A program made the position numbers and the translations under genes. The notes under the pieces were generated by a model that was given only the letters and a program-made list of their open reading frames with translations, had not been told where the DNA came from and did no database searches. DNA of 38,619 nucleotides from Falsiruegeria mediterranea M17 (GTDB lineage: Bacteria; Pseudomonadota; Alphaproteobacteria; Rhodobacterales; Rhodobacteraceae): contig NZ_ONZG01000022.1 in assembly GCF_900302455.1 (NCBI RefSeq), forward strand, positions 1-38,619, read 5' to 3'. Shown here piece by piece: positions 1 to 9,473 of this stretch. Numbering within the stretch: the first letter of the stretch is position 1; each line of letters opens with the position of its first letter.

Positions 1-437
1 GAGAACTCGTAAAACAGTGCCGCCTGCGCTTCCTGCTTGGGTCCCATCATCGCCAATCCTCCCAATCAATAAGAGAATTGAATCAGCAGATCATGCCTCG
101 ATCAAGTATCAGTTTTTCAACAAAATCAGCCCAAGGTGTACTTTGAATTCTCTCGCTGTGTGCACTCGCAGCGTCAGAAATGCCGCGCAAGCAAAACATT
201 TGGTGCTGCCGCGCAGCGGAAAGAGCAGTCATTTTTGTAGACCGCAGCGTGGAAAAAACCTCGAATTTGCAGGTCGTGGGACAAAGGGTAAATTCGCTGC
301 GGTTTTCAAAGGTCGGTTTTTCGAATCCGCGTTCCGGCCGTTCGTGGTCGACTTAGAGAAGGTTGGAAAAGCGACCATTATGAAGTCCACATCCTATGGA
401 TACTTATAAGAAACAAATCAATGTAGCGAGGGTAAGT
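1..437. other. Left-edge region without a recognisable gene
   Basis: I see no convincing gene here. A rightward open frame of about 130 codons (17-409) has no recognisable domain, no ribosome binding site and an erratic composition, so it is probably chance. The stretch lies downstream of the leftward hydrolase gene that stops at 438. It could be decayed coding sequence or a junction with other DNA, but nothing in it is diagnostic. Confidence 0.4.
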
Positions 438-1490
438 TCACCCGCCAATTTCGCCCAGCGTATGGGTCAGGACATCCAGGAAGAACGGGCGTGGCCGTCC
501 ACGGAAATGAAACCCCACATGGCCTCCATATGGGGTCAGGAATATGCGAAAATTCGAGCAGCCGCTTTCGTTGACACGTTGGTAGGGATCGCTGTTGATC
601 CAGGGATCGTTTTCGGCGTGAAGCATCACAACCGGAACCTTGATTTGCCCCAGCCGCAGGAATGGGGAGGCCCGCCGGTAATAGTCCGCGGCATTAGCAA
701 ACCCGTGTCGTGGCGCGGTGAAAAGCTCGTCGTATTCAAGCAATGAACGGGGGCGCGGCAGCGGGTTTTCATCGAGCAGCCTGCCAGACCCGCACAGTTT
801 TCGTTCTAATCCCATCAGCGTGCCAAGCAATGCTTTTTGATAAATCAGGTTACGGCGCCGATTCATCCGGGAGGACGAGGCGATCAGGTCCAGCGGGGCC
901 GATACCGTCATGGCACCGCAAATCCGCAGATCACGTCCAAGCTCGGCCAGCGTGTTCAACAGGATCGTTCCGCCCATTGAAAACCCGCACAGGAAGATGC
1001 CGCGCTCGGTAAGCCCATCCGGCAGGGTATCCAGAATGTCGATAATCTCGGCGGTGCCAGCGCACTGATAAGTGACCGAGCAGCTTGCCAAAGACGACCC
1101 CGCCCCGCGGTGGTTGAGGCGCAGAACCCTCCTGCCCTGCTCGGCCAGGTGGCGCGCGGTTGCCTTGATATAGACGCTGTCCTCGGAGCCGGCGACGCCA
1201 TGCAGCAGGATCACCAGCGGACCGCCTTTTCCAGGATCATGCAGGGTCCCCGTCATGATATCGCCCGAGCCATCGCGCAGGGGGAATTGCATCGGCGTCT
1301 CGATTCCCGGAATGGGCAAGTCGCGATAAGTGATACGGTGCGCCACGGTTTGCAAATCACCGCCCAGCCAGGGCGCACGTTCACGGCTGTGAAGGACCTG
1401 GATGCGGAGATCCTCCAGCCGTGCCTCGTCAAACATCAAAGGGCTGTCCTGCGAGGACCTGAATTCTACGTTCTTGATCATTTTTGTCAC
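438..1490 (-). CDS. Alpha/beta hydrolase, YheT-like
   Basis: This 350-residue protein has the layout of the YheT/ABHD1-3 group of alpha/beta hydrolases, putative carboxylesterases. The oxyanion-loop motif HGVAG lies near residue 97, the nucleophile elbow GFSMGG places the catalytic serine at about residue 171, and an ENDPW acid region and a GGHVGFH histidine region follow near the C-terminus. No signal peptide is visible, so it is probably cytosolic. The first codon is GTG; an ATG three codons later (1481) is an alternative start. It lies downstream of, and in line with, the SCP2 gene, but 227 bases and a strong hairpin separate them, so it may have its own transcript. A role in releasing acyl chains for the neighbouring beta-oxidation genes is inference. 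Confidence 0.85.
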   Translation of the reverse strand: MTKMIKNVEFRSSQDSPLMFDEARLEDLRIQVLHSRERAPWLGGDLQTVAHRITYRDLPIPGIETPMQFPLRDGSGDIMTGTLHDPGKGGPLVILLHGVAGSEDSVYIKATARHLAEQGRRVLRLNHRGAGSSLASCSVTYQCAGTAEIIDILDTLPDGLTERGIFLCGFSMGGTILLNTLAELGRDLRICGAMTVSAPLDLIASSSRMNRRRNLIYQKALLGTLMGLERKLCGSGRLLDENPLPRPRSLLEYDELFTAPRHGFANAADYYRRASPFLRLGQIKVPVVMLHAENDPWINSDPYQRVNESGCSNFRIFLTPYGGHVGFHFRGRPRPFFLDVLTHTLGEIGG

Positions 1491-1648
1491 GCGCGGCCTG
1501 TTGATTTCCCAGCCTCAACCGCGTAGCCATCAAGTATCAAAACGCGCAAGGAAATCTCGCATTTTCTGAGTGGGCGTGACCTGGGCTGGCATCTTGTTCT
1601 TGCCAAAAGCCTATACGATATCATTTCACACATCTTCCTTTAGGGTCA

Positions 1649-1682
1649 CGGCCGGGTCCGGTTCAGACCGAATGCCCGGCCG
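1649..1682. terminator. Hairpin downstream of the SCP2 gene
   Basis: Perfect 8-base GC-rich arms (CGGCCGGG at 1649-1656, CCCGGCCG at 1675-1682) enclose a second small hairpin (CGGT-TCAG-ACCG). It sits just past the SCP2 stop codon on the leftward transcript. No T-run follows on that strand, so it could be a weak terminator or a 3' stabilising structure. Confidence 0.45.
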
Positions 1683-1717
1683 CAATCCCATTTGCACGGT
1701 GTCCACGACTGCCGAAA

Positions 1718-2008
1718 CTATCCCAGGATAGAGCCCAGCTTCATCGCCAGACCCATGTCGCCATCGATGGTAATCTTACCCATCATGAATGCCGAGGTGG
1801 AATTGATCGAGCCATCGAGCATGCCCTGAAAGGTTTCCGCGTTTGCGGTCACCGTCAGATCGGCCTCTTCATCCGAGGCCCGCGCCCCGGTGCCGTCGAT
1901 CACCACGGCGCCTTCACCTTCGATGTTGAATTTCACGGTTTCGCTCATGCCCGAGGCTTTAGCCTTCGTATCCAATTCTTCGACAGCCTTCGCGATCATA
2001 TCGCTCAT
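1718..2008 (-). CDS. SCP2 sterol/lipid-binding domain protein
   Basis: A 96-residue stand-alone SCP2 domain. The typical features are visible: an alpha-helical start, then FNIEGEGAVVIDG, DLTVTANAETFQGMLDGSI, FMMGKITIDGDMGLAMKLGSIL. SCP2 proteins bind fatty acyl-CoA or sterol-like ligands in a hydrophobic tunnel. The gene begins 18 bases after the acyl-CoA synthetase stop codon and has an AAAGGAA ribosome site, so the two are almost certainly co-transcribed. A likely job is to hold or deliver a bulky acyl-CoA intermediate to the beta-oxidation enzymes next door. The ligand cannot be read from the sequence. Confidence 0.9.
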   Translation of the reverse strand: MSDMIAKAVEELDTKAKASGMSETVKFNIEGEGAVVIDGTGARASDEEADLTVTANAETFQGMLDGSINSTSAFMMGKITIDGDMGLAMKLGSILG

Positions 2009-2026
2009 GGTTCTTTCCTTTCAGAT

Positions 2027-3955
2027 TTAGTTTGCAGTTTTCCAATCCCAGTGCGGGATGAAATCACCAAGAATATCATTGACTTGCTCGTCCGACACCC
2101 CATCGCGCGTGCCCGACAGATAGGCGGTCATGCCTTTGTTCTTGACATCAATGACCTGCGCCACTTTCAGGCCCAACCCTGCATCGGCAAGCGCATGGTC
2201 GAACACATGGGTAATCGACTGCTTGCGTAGATCGGGCTTGAAAACCTTGCCAACCGCGGTCTTGGGCAGCTCGGGCAGGATGATGATACGTTTCGGCACG
2301 GCGGCCTTTTCCGGCACATGTTTCCGGGCGAAATCCATGATTTCGGCCTCGGTTGCCGTGCCACCAGGAGCCAGTTCGACATAGGCCACAGGCAATTCGC
2401 CCGCCACGGCGTCGGGCTCGCCTATGGCACCGGCAAACGTCACATCGGGATGATGCACCAAAGCTTCTTCGATTTCAGCCGGATCGATATTGTGGCCGCC
2501 GCGGATAATGAGATCCTTCTTACGCCCGGTGATCCACAGATAGTCATCCTCGTCGAGATACCCCAGGTCGCCGGTCCGCAGATAGGTTTTGCCGTTCTCG
2601 ACCGCATAAAGCCCCTTGTTCCGGCTATCGTCGGTATAGGTGTGCCCCTCAACGACGCCCGGCCCATAAATGCAGATCTCGCCGATTTCATTCGGTCCAC
2701 AGTGTTTTTCGATGTTGCCATCATCGTCGCATTCGAAAATACGCGCCCCGGAATAGGGTGTCGGAATGCCAACCGACCCCACCTTGCGCGGACCATTGGG
2801 TGGGTTCGAGGTGACGAGACAGGTCGCCTCGGTCATGCCATAGCCCTCAAGGATCGACACGCCCAGTTTCTGCTCGAACTCCTCGAACAGCTTGGTCGGG
2901 AAAGGCGAGGAGCCGCTGCAAGCATATCGCAGCGAGGAAACATCGGCATTCACAGGGTAGTTGAGCAGCATCGCCGCTGCTGTAGGCACCGTCACGATGA
3001 TCGAGATTTTCCAGTGCTCAATCAGTTTCCAGAAATTCTCCCACACGCCATCGCCGCGATACCCCGCAGGCGTGGTCTGCACCATATGTGCGCCGGACAT
3101 GATCGCGCCCATCCAGATCGGATAGACCGCCATAACATGGAAGAGCGGCAGCGGGCACAGCACCACGTCGTCAGGCGTGAACAGGTTTTCAGCATTGGCC
3201 CATCCATTGAACATAGCACCCGACATGCGGTGCTGTGCCAGTTTCGGCGTGCCTGTGGTGCCGCCGGTGTGGAACATCGCGCAGATCCGATCTTCGCTCG
3301 TCTCCTCGAATGTCAGCCGGTCGTTGGGCTGTTCGGCCAATGCCTTTTGGAAATCCAGCACCCGCGCCTTGCGCGGCACCGTCATCTTGGGGCGGATCAT
3401 CGGCACGATCAGCTTTTTCAACCCGCTCAAATGCGGCAGCATGTCAATCTCGACGATGGTTTCGACATTGGGCGCAAGTGCGGCCGCCTGCGCCGCCTTT
3501 TCTGCCAGATCAACCTTGGGGAAGCTCTTGATCGTGACCAGAACCTTGGCGCCGCTTTCGCGCAGGATCGAAGCAATGATCTCGGGCTCCAGCAGCGGGT
3601 TGATCGGATTGGCCTTGCCTGCGGTCATGGCGCCGGTCACGGTGATCACCGCCTCGTTGAGGCCCGGCAACAGATAGGCGACCGCGTCATCCTCGCCCAC
3701 ACCAAGCGAGCGGAACAGGTTCGCGGCCTGCGTCACCTTTTCAAGCATCTGCCGCCAGCTCAGCGTCTGCGCCTTGCTGCCCGGTTCCGAGAACATCTGA
3801 AACGAACTTGCCGGCCGGTCAGGGTGCTTCTCGGCCGTAAGCTTCAAGAGCCCATAGACCGAGTTCGCTGGAAACCGGTCCTCGAGCGTAGTTTCGTTTT
3901 CCATCCGTTGGTAGTCGGCCAAAATCTCGGCCGAGGTTTCGAATTGTTGTCTCAT
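2027..3955 (-). CDS. Acyl-CoA synthetase (AMP-forming)
   Basis: An ANL-superfamily acid:CoA ligase of 642 residues, which adenylates a carboxylic acid and transfers it to CoA. Visible motifs are the phosphate loop HTGGTTGTPK, the EGYGMTEAT adenine-binding segment, YLRTGDLGYLDEDDYLWITGRKKD with the hinge, RGGHNIDPAEIEEAL, and the C-terminal catalytic lysine region PKTAVGKVFKP. The start at 3955 is chosen because GGAGGA lies five bases before that ATG; the frame stays open to 4009 but without a comparable ribosome site. It is slightly longer than most medium-chain ligases. It follows the fadJ-like gene with a 126-base gap and leads into the SCP2 gene. It probably activates the acid consumed by the cluster, like LvaE in the levulinate pathway. 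Confidence 0.93.
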   Translation of the reverse strand: MRQQFETSAEILADYQRMENETTLEDRFPANSVYGLLKLTAEKHPDRPASSFQMFSEPGSKAQTLSWRQMLEKVTQAANLFRSLGVGEDDAVAYLLPGLNEAVITVTGAMTAGKANPINPLLEPEIIASILRESGAKVLVTIKSFPKVDLAEKAAQAAALAPNVETIVEIDMLPHLSGLKKLIVPMIRPKMTVPRKARVLDFQKALAEQPNDRLTFEETSEDRICAMFHTGGTTGTPKLAQHRMSGAMFNGWANAENLFTPDDVVLCPLPLFHVMAVYPIWMGAIMSGAHMVQTTPAGYRGDGVWENFWKLIEHWKISIIVTVPTAAAMLLNYPVNADVSSLRYACSGSSPFPTKLFEEFEQKLGVSILEGYGMTEATCLVTSNPPNGPRKVGSVGIPTPYSGARIFECDDDGNIEKHCGPNEIGEICIYGPGVVEGHTYTDDSRNKGLYAVENGKTYLRTGDLGYLDEDDYLWITGRKKDLIIRGGHNIDPAEIEEALVHHPDVTFAGAIGEPDAVAGELPVAYVELAPGGTATEAEIMDFARKHVPEKAAVPKRIIILPELPKTAVGKVFKPDLRKQSITHVFDHALADAGLGLKVAQVIDVKNKGMTAYLSGTRDGVSDEQVNDILGDFIPHWDWKTAN

Positions 3956-4081
3956 TTGGTCCTCCCCAGGCACTTTTGTCACAAGCTGCGCCATTTCTTG
4001 CCAGAACAAGAAATGGCGCGCCCTATGTCAACAGTTTTCTCTCCGATCACCGAAACCCGGCGTGGAGTCACGGCTTCAAGC

Positions 4082-6289
4082 TCAGGCCGCCGCCTTCGAT
4101 TGTGAACCGAAACGCGCGTAGAACCCCTCCCCCGCTGCCGCGATATCGCGCAGCAGCTTGGGCGGCTCGAACGTTGCCCCGTGTTTCAAGGCCAGCTCTT
4201 CGCCCAAACGCACGGCTTTGCCCGCGCCAAGGATATCGAGGTACGAGAATGGCCCGCCCGACCAGGGCATGAAGCCCCAGCCCAGTATGGCACCGACATC
4301 GCCCTCGCGAATGTCCAGAAGCACGTCATCTTCCAACGCGCGCACCGCCTCGAAACTCTGACTCAGCGCAAGGCGGTCCATTACCTCCTGCACATCGGGC
4401 TGATCCTCCGCCCTTGGGAACTTCTCGGCCAGACCAGGCCAAATTCCCCGCCTCTTACCCGCCTCGTCATAGTCGTAATAACCCGCCTTGGTCTTCTTGC
4501 CATAGCGCCCAGCCTCATAAAGGTATTCGACCACCTCTTCGGTGCCCGTGGACTGATAGGCATCCCCCATCGCCGCCCGCGTGGCCTTGCCGATCCGGTA
4601 AGCCAGGTCAATCGCGGTCTCGTCCCCCAATTGCAGCGGCCCCAGCGGCATACCCATCTGCTTGGCCGCGTTTTCGATCAGCGCCGGGTTCACCCCTTCG
4701 CACAGCATCCGCAGACCCTCGTTCATGTAAGGCACGATGCAGCGATTGGCATAGAAGAAGCGCGCATCGTTCACGACGATCGGCGTCTTGCGTATCTGGC
4801 GCACGAAATCGAGCGCCTTGGCCACGGCCTCGTCCCCGGTGTCGCGACCCTTGATGATCTCGACCAGCGCCATCTTTTCGACGGGCGAAAAGAAATGGAT
4901 GCCGATGAAGCGGCCTGCATCGCAGCTCGCCTTGGCAAGATCGGTGATCGGCAGGGTCGAGGTGTTGGTGGCAAATATCGCACCCTCTCCCAGCTGCGCT
5001 TCGGCCAGTTTGTTCACTTCCGCCTTCACGCCGACATCTTCGAACACCGCTTCGACCACCAGATCGCAGCCTTTGAGCGCGGCGTAGTCGGTGGTTGCGG
5101 TGATCCGGTCCAACACTGCGGCTTTCTTTTCAGCCGTGCTGCGCCCACGGGCGATGGCCTTGTCCAGAATTGTCTCGGAATAGGCCTTGCCCTTGTCGAC
5201 GGCCTCCTGGCTCTGGTCGATCAGCACGACCTCGATCCCGGCTTTGGCCGACACATGGGCAATCCCCGCGCCCATCAGGCCTGCGCCCAGAACCCCCAGC
5301 TTTTGCACCCGCATATCCGGCACGCCAGCGGGGCGGTTTGCGCCTTTTTCCAGCGCCTGTTTGTTGATGAACAGCGATTTGATCATCGCTGCCGAGGACG
5401 GATCCATCATGACCGAGGTCATCCAGCGCGCCTCGATCTCAAGTGCTACGTCAAACGGCACCAGCGAGGCCTCGTACATCACCGCCAACAACGCCTTGGG
5501 AGCCGGGTAGGCGCCCTTGGTCTGGCCGTGCAGCATGGCCGCAGCGCCAACATAGTTCATCATCCCGGCAGGATGATAGGCATGCCCGCCGGGCAGCTTG
5601 AAACCCTTTTTGTCCCAGGGCTTGACGATATCGGCATCGCTCGCACCCCGCACCCAGTCCTTGGCGCGCGAAATCAGATCATCAGCAGGCACCACCTCAT
5701 CAAGATAGCCCGCTTTTGCCGCCTTGTCGGCAGACAGCATCTTGCCCTGGCTCAGCAGTTGCATGGCATTCGCCATGCCGACCTTATGCAGCATCCGAAC
5801 GGTGCCACCGCCACCGGGGAAAATGCCCACAAGGATCTCGGGCAGGCCGAATTTCGGCCCCGGGCGATCCGACACAAAAACCCGGTGACAGGCCAGCGCC
5901 ACTTCGATACCGATCCCGGCGGCTGTGCCGGGCAAGGCGGCGGCGATGGGCTTGCCGCCTTTCAGGGTTTTCGGGTCCATACCGCCGCGCTCGATCTTGC
6001 GCAGGATGCGGTGGCCATGCATCACATTGTCGAAAATCCCCTGGGCGGGGTTTTCCCCCGCGCTGACACGCGCCGCGCCCAGTTCGTTCAGATCCATGCC
6101 CCCGGCAAAATCGGGCTTGGCCGAGGTGATCACTGCGCCCTTGATATTGTCGTCACCCAGCACCGTGTCGATATGCGCGTCAAGTTCGACAAACCCTTGC
6201 GACGACATCACGTTCATTGCCTTTTCGGCAACGTCCCAGGTGATGATAGCGATACCGTCTTCGTCTACGTTCAAATGAAATTCAGCCAT
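4082..6289 (-). CDS. Bifunctional enoyl-CoA hydratase/3-hydroxyacyl-CoA dehydrogenase (FadJ/FadB type)
   Basis: A 735-residue multifunctional beta-oxidation protein. Residues 1 to about 190 are a crotonase domain, with both catalytic glutamates in place (E129 in GIGIEVALACH and E151 in GLPEILVGIFPGGGGT). The NAD-binding 3-hydroxyacyl-CoA dehydrogenase domain begins near 328 (GVLGAGLMGAG) and carries NTSTLPI and the catalytic histidine in GIHFFSPVEKM. The C-terminal 3HCDH domains follow. It hydrates 2-enoyl-CoA and oxidises the product to 3-ketoacyl-CoA. AAGGAG precedes the ATG. The thiolase gene ends 12 bases upstream, the usual paired arrangement. Which chain length it uses is not evident. 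Confidence 0.95.
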   Translation of the reverse strand: MAEFHLNVDEDGIAIITWDVAEKAMNVMSSQGFVELDAHIDTVLGDDNIKGAVITSAKPDFAGGMDLNELGAARVSAGENPAQGIFDNVMHGHRILRKIERGGMDPKTLKGGKPIAAALPGTAAGIGIEVALACHRVFVSDRPGPKFGLPEILVGIFPGGGGTVRMLHKVGMANAMQLLSQGKMLSADKAAKAGYLDEVVPADDLISRAKDWVRGASDADIVKPWDKKGFKLPGGHAYHPAGMMNYVGAAAMLHGQTKGAYPAPKALLAVMYEASLVPFDVALEIEARWMTSVMMDPSSAAMIKSLFINKQALEKGANRPAGVPDMRVQKLGVLGAGLMGAGIAHVSAKAGIEVVLIDQSQEAVDKGKAYSETILDKAIARGRSTAEKKAAVLDRITATTDYAALKGCDLVVEAVFEDVGVKAEVNKLAEAQLGEGAIFATNTSTLPITDLAKASCDAGRFIGIHFFSPVEKMALVEIIKGRDTGDEAVAKALDFVRQIRKTPIVVNDARFFYANRCIVPYMNEGLRMLCEGVNPALIENAAKQMGMPLGPLQLGDETAIDLAYRIGKATRAAMGDAYQSTGTEEVVEYLYEAGRYGKKTKAGYYDYDEAGKRRGIWPGLAEKFPRAEDQPDVQEVMDRLALSQSFEAVRALEDDVLLDIREGDVGAILGWGFMPWSGGPFSYLDILGAGKAVRLGEELALKHGATFEPPKLLRDIAAAGEGFYARFGSQSKAAA

Positions 6290-6301
6290 GCATCCAGCTC
6301 C

Positions 6302-7516
6302 TTATACGCGTTCCAGAATGGTGGCCGAGCCCATGCCGGCGGCCACGCACAGGGTTGCCAGACCGGTTTCCTTGTCGGCCCTCTCCATTTCGTCCAACAG
6401 ATGCGAGATCAGCATGGCGCCGGTCGCCCCCAGCGGATGGCCCATGGCGATGGCGCCGCCATTCAGGTTGACCTTTTCATGATCCACATCAAAGGCCTGC
6501 ATGAAGCGCAGCACCACGGCGGCGAAGGCCTCGTTCACCTCAAAGAGGTCGATGTCGCCGATCTCCATACCGTTTTCGCGCAGGATCTTTTCGGTCACTG
6601 GGACTGGGCCGGTCAGGTTGATGGTCGGGTCGGTGCCGATCTTGGCCATGGATTTGATGCGGGCGCGCGGGGTCAGGCCGTTACGCTCGCCGAACTCTTT
6701 CGAGCCGATCAGCACTGCCGCCGAGCCGTCGACGATACCTGACGAATTGCCCGCGTGATGCACATGGTTGATTCGCTCCAGATGCGGGTATTTCAGCAAG
6801 GCCACGGCATCAAAGCCGGGCATCACCTCGCCCTGTTCCTTGAAAGCGGGTTTCAGCGCCCCGAGAGACTGCATGTCCGTGCCCCGGCGCAGATATTCAT
6901 CATGATCTAGAATGGTCAGCCCATTGCGATCCTTCACCGGCGCTATGGAGCGCTCAAAACGGTTCTCGTCCCAGGCCTTTGCCGCGCGGCGCTGACTCTC
7001 CACCGCGTAGGCGTCACATTCGTCACGAGTAAATCCGTATTCGGTGGCGATGATATCGGCGGAGATCCCCTGAGGCACGAAATAGCTTTTCATCGCCAAG
7101 GTCGGGTCGGCCGCAATCGCGCCGCCGTCCGAGCCCATCGGCACCCGGCCCATCATTTCGACCCCGCCCGAGATATAGGCAGAGCCTACCCCGGCCTTGA
7201 CCTGAGCCGCACCCAGATTCACCGCCTCAAGCCCCGAGGCGCAAAAGCGGTTGATCGAAATGCCGGGAAGCTGTTCGCCCAGATCCGAGTTCAACACCGC
7301 GCTTCGCGCAAGGCAGGCTCCCTGCTCACCCACTTGCGTGACATTACCCCAGATCACGTCCTCGACCTGAGTAGCATCAAGATCATTGCGATCTTTGATC
7401 GTGTTCAACATTTCGGAGGACAGGTCCAGCGCTGTGACTTGGTGCAGGCTGCCGTCCTTGCGCCCCTTGCCGCGCGGGCTGCGGATTGCGTCATAGATAT
7501 AGGCGTCTTGGGTCAT
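6302..7516 (-). CDS. Acetyl-CoA C-acyltransferase (thiolase)
   Basis: A 404-residue thiolase that cleaves 3-ketoacyl-CoA to acetyl-CoA and a shortened acyl-CoA. The nucleophilic cysteine is C92 in NRFCASGLEAV. The C-terminal half has the NGGAIAMGHPLGATGA histidine motif and the second active-site cysteine in LCVAAGMGSA. The start at 7516 (MTQDAYIYDA) fits the family N-terminus and has AAAGGGA upstream; the frame stays open to 7567, which would overlap the preceding gene. It lies between the large acyl-CoA dehydrogenase gene (34 bases) and the fadJ-like gene (12 bases) in one leftward operon. Confidence 0.95.
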   Translation of the reverse strand: MTQDAYIYDAIRSPRGKGRKDGSLHQVTALDLSSEMLNTIKDRNDLDATQVEDVIWGNVTQVGEQGACLARSAVLNSDLGEQLPGISINRFCASGLEAVNLGAAQVKAGVGSAYISGGVEMMGRVPMGSDGGAIAADPTLAMKSYFVPQGISADIIATEYGFTRDECDAYAVESQRRAAKAWDENRFERSIAPVKDRNGLTILDHDEYLRRGTDMQSLGALKPAFKEQGEVMPGFDAVALLKYPHLERINHVHHAGNSSGIVDGSAAVLIGSKEFGERNGLTPRARIKSMAKIGTDPTINLTGPVPVTEKILRENGMEIGDIDLFEVNEAFAAVVLRFMQAFDVDHEKVNLNGGAIAMGHPLGATGAMLISHLLDEMERADKETGLATLCVAAGMGSATILERV

Positions 7517-7550
7517 TCGTTGTCCCTTTCGTGAAATCTGTCGTGCCAGC

Positions 7551-9329
7551 TCAGAAAGCTGCGGCATCCGGCGCCATCACCGTTTCCGGCCCGGCCTGAA
7601 TGCGTTTGAGATGCATGCGCGTCATCGGCAGATGTCGGTTGAAATAGTGACGAACGGTCAGGAGCTTTTGGGTGTAAAACGCTGCATCACCGGTTCCGGC
7701 CTCCAACGCGGCCTGCGCTGCCTCGGCGCTGAGCGCCAGCATGTAGCCCATGGTCAGATGCCCCATCAGATGCAGGAAATCGGTCGACCCGGCCAGCGCG
7801 GCATTCGGATCTTTCATACCGTTCTGCATCATGTATTGACCGGCGCTCTGGAAATCTCCCAGCCCTGCCATAAGTGGTTTTCCCACCATGTCGGTCAGAG
7901 CTTCATTCTGGATCAGACGGTCAGCCAGCCCCTTGATCATAACGCCATAGGCCATGGTGTGTTTGCCGCCATCGGCACCGAGTTTCCGACCGACGAGGTC
8001 GAGCGCCTGCACGCCGTTCGCGCCCTCGTAGATCTTGGCGATCCGCACGTCGCGCACGAACTGCGACATGCCCCATTCTTCGATGTATCCATGCCCGCCC
8101 AGAACCTGCTGTGCATCGGTGGCGGCCTCATATCCCTTGTCGCTGGAAAAGGCCTTGAACACGGGCGTCACAAGCGACAGCAGACCTTGCGCACCTGCAT
8201 CATCGGTGCGCGACACCCGATCGGCCTGCATGGTGCACCAATAGGCAAAGACCCGGGCCCCTTCGATGAAGCTGCGCTGATCCATCAGGGTGCGCCGGAT
8301 ATCGGGGTGCACGATGATCGGGTCGGCCGGTCCATCGGGGTTCGCGGGTCCGGTAACGGCCCGCATCTGCAGACGTTCGCGGGCATAGGCCACCGCATTC
8401 TGATACGCCGCCTCGGCGATGCAATACCCCTGTGCGCCGGTGCCAATCCGCGCCTCGTTTACCAATGTGAACATCGCACTCATACCCTTGTTGGGTTGGC
8501 CCAGAAGATAGCCGGTGGCGCCTTCAAAGTTCATTTCACAAGTGGCATTGCCGTGGATGCCCATTTTGGTTTCCAACCGGCCTGCGCGCACGGCGTTGCG
8601 CTCACCAAGGCTATCATCGTCATTCACCAAGTATTTGGGCACGATGAACAGCGACACACCCTTGATCCCCTCGGGGCCGCCGGGAATTTTCGCCAGCACA
8701 AGGTGGATGATGTTGTCGCCCATCTCGTGATCACCTGCCGAGATGAAGATCTTGGTGCCGGTGATCTTGTAGCTGCCGTCGTCCTGAGGCTCGGCGCTGG
8801 TGCGCATCAGGCCCAGATCGGTGCCGCAATTGGGCTCGGTCAGGTTCATCGTACCGAACCACTCACAGTTCGCCATCTTGGGCAGATAGGTGTGCTTTTG
8901 CGCCTCTGTTCCGTGCGCAAAGATGGTGTTCCAGGCACCGTGCGTCAGCCCGCCATACATCACCATCGCGTGGTTCGCCGAGGAAAAGCATTCGCCCGCC
9001 GCCATGTGCATCAATTTGGGCAAGCCCTGCCCGCCATAATCCACATCAAGATCAAGCGATGTCCACCCGCCCTCGCGCAGAACATTGATTGCCTCGGGAA
9101 AACCGTTTGGCACCTGCACCTTGCCGTCCACAAGGCTGGTGCCCTCCTGATCGCCCACGCGATTCAAGGGGGCCAGCACGTTCGAAGCGATCTTGCCGGC
9201 CTCTTCGAGGACCGGACCCGTCAGGTCGGGGGTCAGGTCTTCGTAGCCCGGAATGTCTGCCTGTGAGACTTTCAGAGCCTCGTGCAGAACGAAATCAATA
9301 TCCCTTAGCGGTGCTGTGTAAGTCGGCAT
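7551..9329 (-). CDS. Acyl-CoA dehydrogenase, long form with C-terminal extension
   Basis: A 592-residue acyl-CoA dehydrogenase of the class with an extra C-terminal helical domain. It shows the flavin segment [19 protein letters not shown], the middle-domain [12 protein letters not shown], and the catalytic base in [19 protein letters not shown]. Residues after about 470 match the C-terminal extension of this class. It introduces the 2,3 double bond into an acyl-CoA and would pass electrons to ETF, which is not encoded in the window. A strong GGAGG precedes the ATG. It is the first gene of the leftward operon and faces the kinase gene across a 144-base divergent promoter region. Confidence 0.94.
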   Translation of the reverse strand: MPTYTAPLRDIDFVLHEALKVSQADIPGYEDLTPDLTGPVLEEAGKIASNVLAPLNRVGDQEGTSLVDGKVQVPNGFPEAINVLREGGWTSLDLDVDYGGQGLPKLMHMAAGECFSSANHAMVMYGGLTHGAWNTIFAHGTEAQKHTYLPKMANCEWFGTMNLTEPNCGTDLGLMRTSAEPQDDGSYKITGTKIFISAGDHEMGDNIIHLVLAKIPGGPEGIKGVSLFIVPKYLVNDDDSLGERNAVRAGRLETKMGIHGNATCEMNFEGATGYLLGQPNKGMSAMFTLVNEARIGTGAQGYCIAEAAYQNAVAYARERLQMRAVTGPANPDGPADPIIVHPDIRRTLMDQRSFIEGARVFAYWCTMQADRVSRTDDAGAQGLLSLVTPVFKAFSSDKGYEAATDAQQVLGGHGYIEEWGMSQFVRDVRIAKIYEGANGVQALDLVGRKLGADGGKHTMAYGVMIKGLADRLIQNEALTDMVGKPLMAGLGDFQSAGQYMMQNGMKDPNAALAGSTDFLHLMGHLTMGYMLALSAEAAQAALEAGTGDAAFYTQKLLTVRHYFNRHLPMTRMHLKRIQAGPETVMAPDAAAF

Positions 9330-9363
9330 TCTTGCCCTTCCTCCATGACGAATCTCAATGTTT

Positions 9364-9380
9364 TGTCATATTGTGTGTAA
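9364..9380. promoter_or_regulatory. Weak match to the recurring TGWCAT-N5-ATGNCA site
   Basis: TGTCAT followed after five bases by GTGTAA, which keeps four of six positions of the second half-site. It lies in the 144-base divergent promoter region between the two main beta-oxidation operons, which is where a shared operator would be expected. Taken alone the match is weak; the better copies at 14237, 21023, 21142 and 23631 give it some weight. Confidence 0.3.
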
Positions 9381-9473
9381 ATACTTCTTGAGATACATGG
9401 CAAGGCTCAATATGCTGACGGCCAATTAACGCGGCGGCAGTTTCAATGCCGATAGCAGAAAGGCAAACCGCCA

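Noticed and set aside
17-409. 130-codon rightward open frame at the left edge
   Set aside because: No ribosome site, no recognisable domain and an irregular residue composition; treated as non-coding.
4181-6742. A very long rightward open frame (about 850 codons) opposite the fadJ-like and thioesterase-side genes
   Set aside because: It is the antisense shadow of the fadJ-like and thiolase genes: the leftward frames carry full family motifs and ribosome sites, and the rightward one has none. The same holds for the long frames at 2318-4105, 7611-9266 and 12777-14126.
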